Below, piece after piece: positions 6,604 to 6,903 of a stretch of 6,903 nucleotides of DNA. Within the stretch, counting starts at the first letter, position 1, and each line of letters opens with the position of its first letter. The notes under the pieces are model-generated. The model ran no database searches. It worked only from the letters and a program-made list of their open reading frames with translations, and had not been told where the DNA came from. Made by a program: the position numbers and the translations under genes. The stretch comes from JBCCFW01 sp039029535 (GTDB taxonomy: Bacteria; Acidobacteriota; JBCCFW01): the NCBI GenBank assembly GCA_039029535.1, contig JBCCFW010000264.1, forward strand, positions 1 through 6,903. The letters run 5' to 3'.

Positions 6604-6634
6604 GACGGCCCCGGAAGGACGCCCGGGGCCCGTC
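6604..6634. terminator. GC-rich hairpin upstream of the minus-strand cluster
   Basis: GACGGCCCCGG (6604-6614) pairs with 6623-6634 through 11 base pairs with a single bulged C at 6629 and an 8-base loop. No T-run follows on either strand. It lies about 35 bases upstream of the exported-protein gene (minus strand), so it could be the terminator of a preceding minus-strand gene that the junction to the right has removed, or a structured leader. Either reading is inference. Confidence 0.4.
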
Positions 6635-6659
6635 AGTCCACTCGTGGCGACTCGGCGAG

Positions 6660-6682
6660 CAGCGCGGGCCCAGACGCCCGTT
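6660..6682. other. Probable chimeric junction (abrupt composition change)
   Basis: The 60 bases 6601-6660 are about 75% G+C and non-coding in character; the 223 bases 6681-6903 are about 50% G+C and coding in one frame. The change occurs within some 20 bases, with no repeat, tRNA, att-like site or transposon end visible at the border. The exact break cannot be placed because the bases AGACGCCCG could belong to either side. Confidence 0.7.
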
Positions 6683-6903
6683 ACAACTCCAAAGATCAAA
6701 GAACTCCTTAAGGAAGCTGGACTTCCAGAGGACGGTAAGCAGCAATTGTTTGATGGCCGAACCGGTGAGCCGCTTCTTGAGCGAACAGCCGTTGGTTACA
6801 TGCACATGATTAAGCTTAACCACATGATCGCCGACAAGATTCACGCCCGATCAACTGGTCCATACACAATGGTTACCCAGCAGCCACTCGGTGGTAAGGC
6901 GCA
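6680..6903 (+). CDS. rpoB: RNA polymerase beta subunit (RpoB) internal fragment near the C-terminus, partial at both ends, foreign to its neighbours
   Basis: Read from GTT at 6680, the frame gives the highly conserved late part of bacterial RpoB: K-I-K-E-L-L-K-E-A-G-L-P, then L-F-D-G-R-T-G-E-P, V-G-Y-M-H-M-I-K-L-N-H, D-K-I-H-A-R-S-T-G-P-Y, and V-T-Q-Q-P-L-G-G-K-A as the window ends. This corresponds to roughly residues 1190-1265 of the 1342-residue Escherichia coli protein, so over a thousand upstream residues are absent and the last 75 or so lie beyond the window. The expected motif just before (TPVF.G) is not continuous with this segment; a TPV at 6674-6682 is followed directly by TTPKIKE. 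Base composition (about 50% G+C) and codons such as CTT, CCA, GAA and ACA differ strongly from the rest of the window. The wording (LPEDGK, TGPYTMVTQQ) suggests a lower-GC lineage, possibly Patescibacteria, but that is a weak impression. The reading is secure; that it belongs to this genome is doubtful. Confidence 0.93.

Noticed and set aside
5754..6809. Long plus-strand open frame of 351 codons
   Set aside because: It is antisense to yggX and the exported-protein gene, has an Arg/His/Gly-rich, domain-free translation typical of GC-rich shadows, and runs through the composition break in a frame different from rpoB.
1..6903. CRISPR array, tRNA, rRNA, insertion sequence, defence or phage genes
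   Set aside because: No regularly spaced repeats, clover-leaf candidates, transposase motifs or defence-type domains were seen on either strand.

Overview
This window is high-GC bacterial DNA (about 65-75% G+C wherever I counted, strong G/C bias at third codon positions, several GTG starts) from position 1 to about 6670. It then changes abruptly to about 50% G+C for the last 220 bases. The gene content of the main part (a large secreted PKD/dockerin-like protein, a membrane sugar transferase, an omega-like glutathione transferase and a YggX-like protein) would fit a large-genome environmental bacterium such as a deltaproteobacterial or myxobacterial relative. No marker gene in the main part fixes the taxonomy, so this is inference.

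Layout. (1) Positions 2-2887 (+) hold the 3' part of a long extracellular protein: four PKD-like beta-sandwich repeats with a recurring cysteine pair, a repeat-like NGNG..EPGE segment typical of extracellular beta-sandwich modules, a beta-propeller-like middle, and a C-terminal dockerin-like calcium module. A strong hairpin follows its stop. (2) Positions 2969-4408 (+) encode a complete polyprenyl-phosphate sugar-1-phosphate transferase, the enzyme class that starts exopolysaccharide or O-antigen repeat units. (3) Positions 4509-5210 (+) encode a Cys-type glutathione S-transferase. (4) Convergent to it, on the minus strand, is a three-gene operon-like cluster read from right to left: a 237-residue exported protein (6569-5856), a four-cysteine variant of the Fe(2+)-trafficking/oxidative-damage protein YggX (5811-5524), and a 102-residue unknown protein (5527-5219) whose GTG start overlaps the yggX stop by four bases. 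(5) From about 6680 to the end, the plus strand reads as an internal piece of RpoB (RNA polymerase beta, near its C-terminus) with different base composition and codon use and no upstream rpoB.

How it fits together. The left half is envelope-directed: a cell-surface or secreted adhesin/scaffold-like protein next to a glycan-initiating enzyme. The right half has a thiol/redox and iron flavour: a GST facing a yggX-containing cluster. I see no mobile element, CRISPR array, tRNA or rRNA. The most important caution is the right end: the rpoB fragment is best explained as an assembly chimera with DNA of another, lower-GC organism, so the upstream context of the minus-strand cluster is not known. 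The most interesting biology is the four-cysteine YggX variant with its translationally coupled unknown partner.
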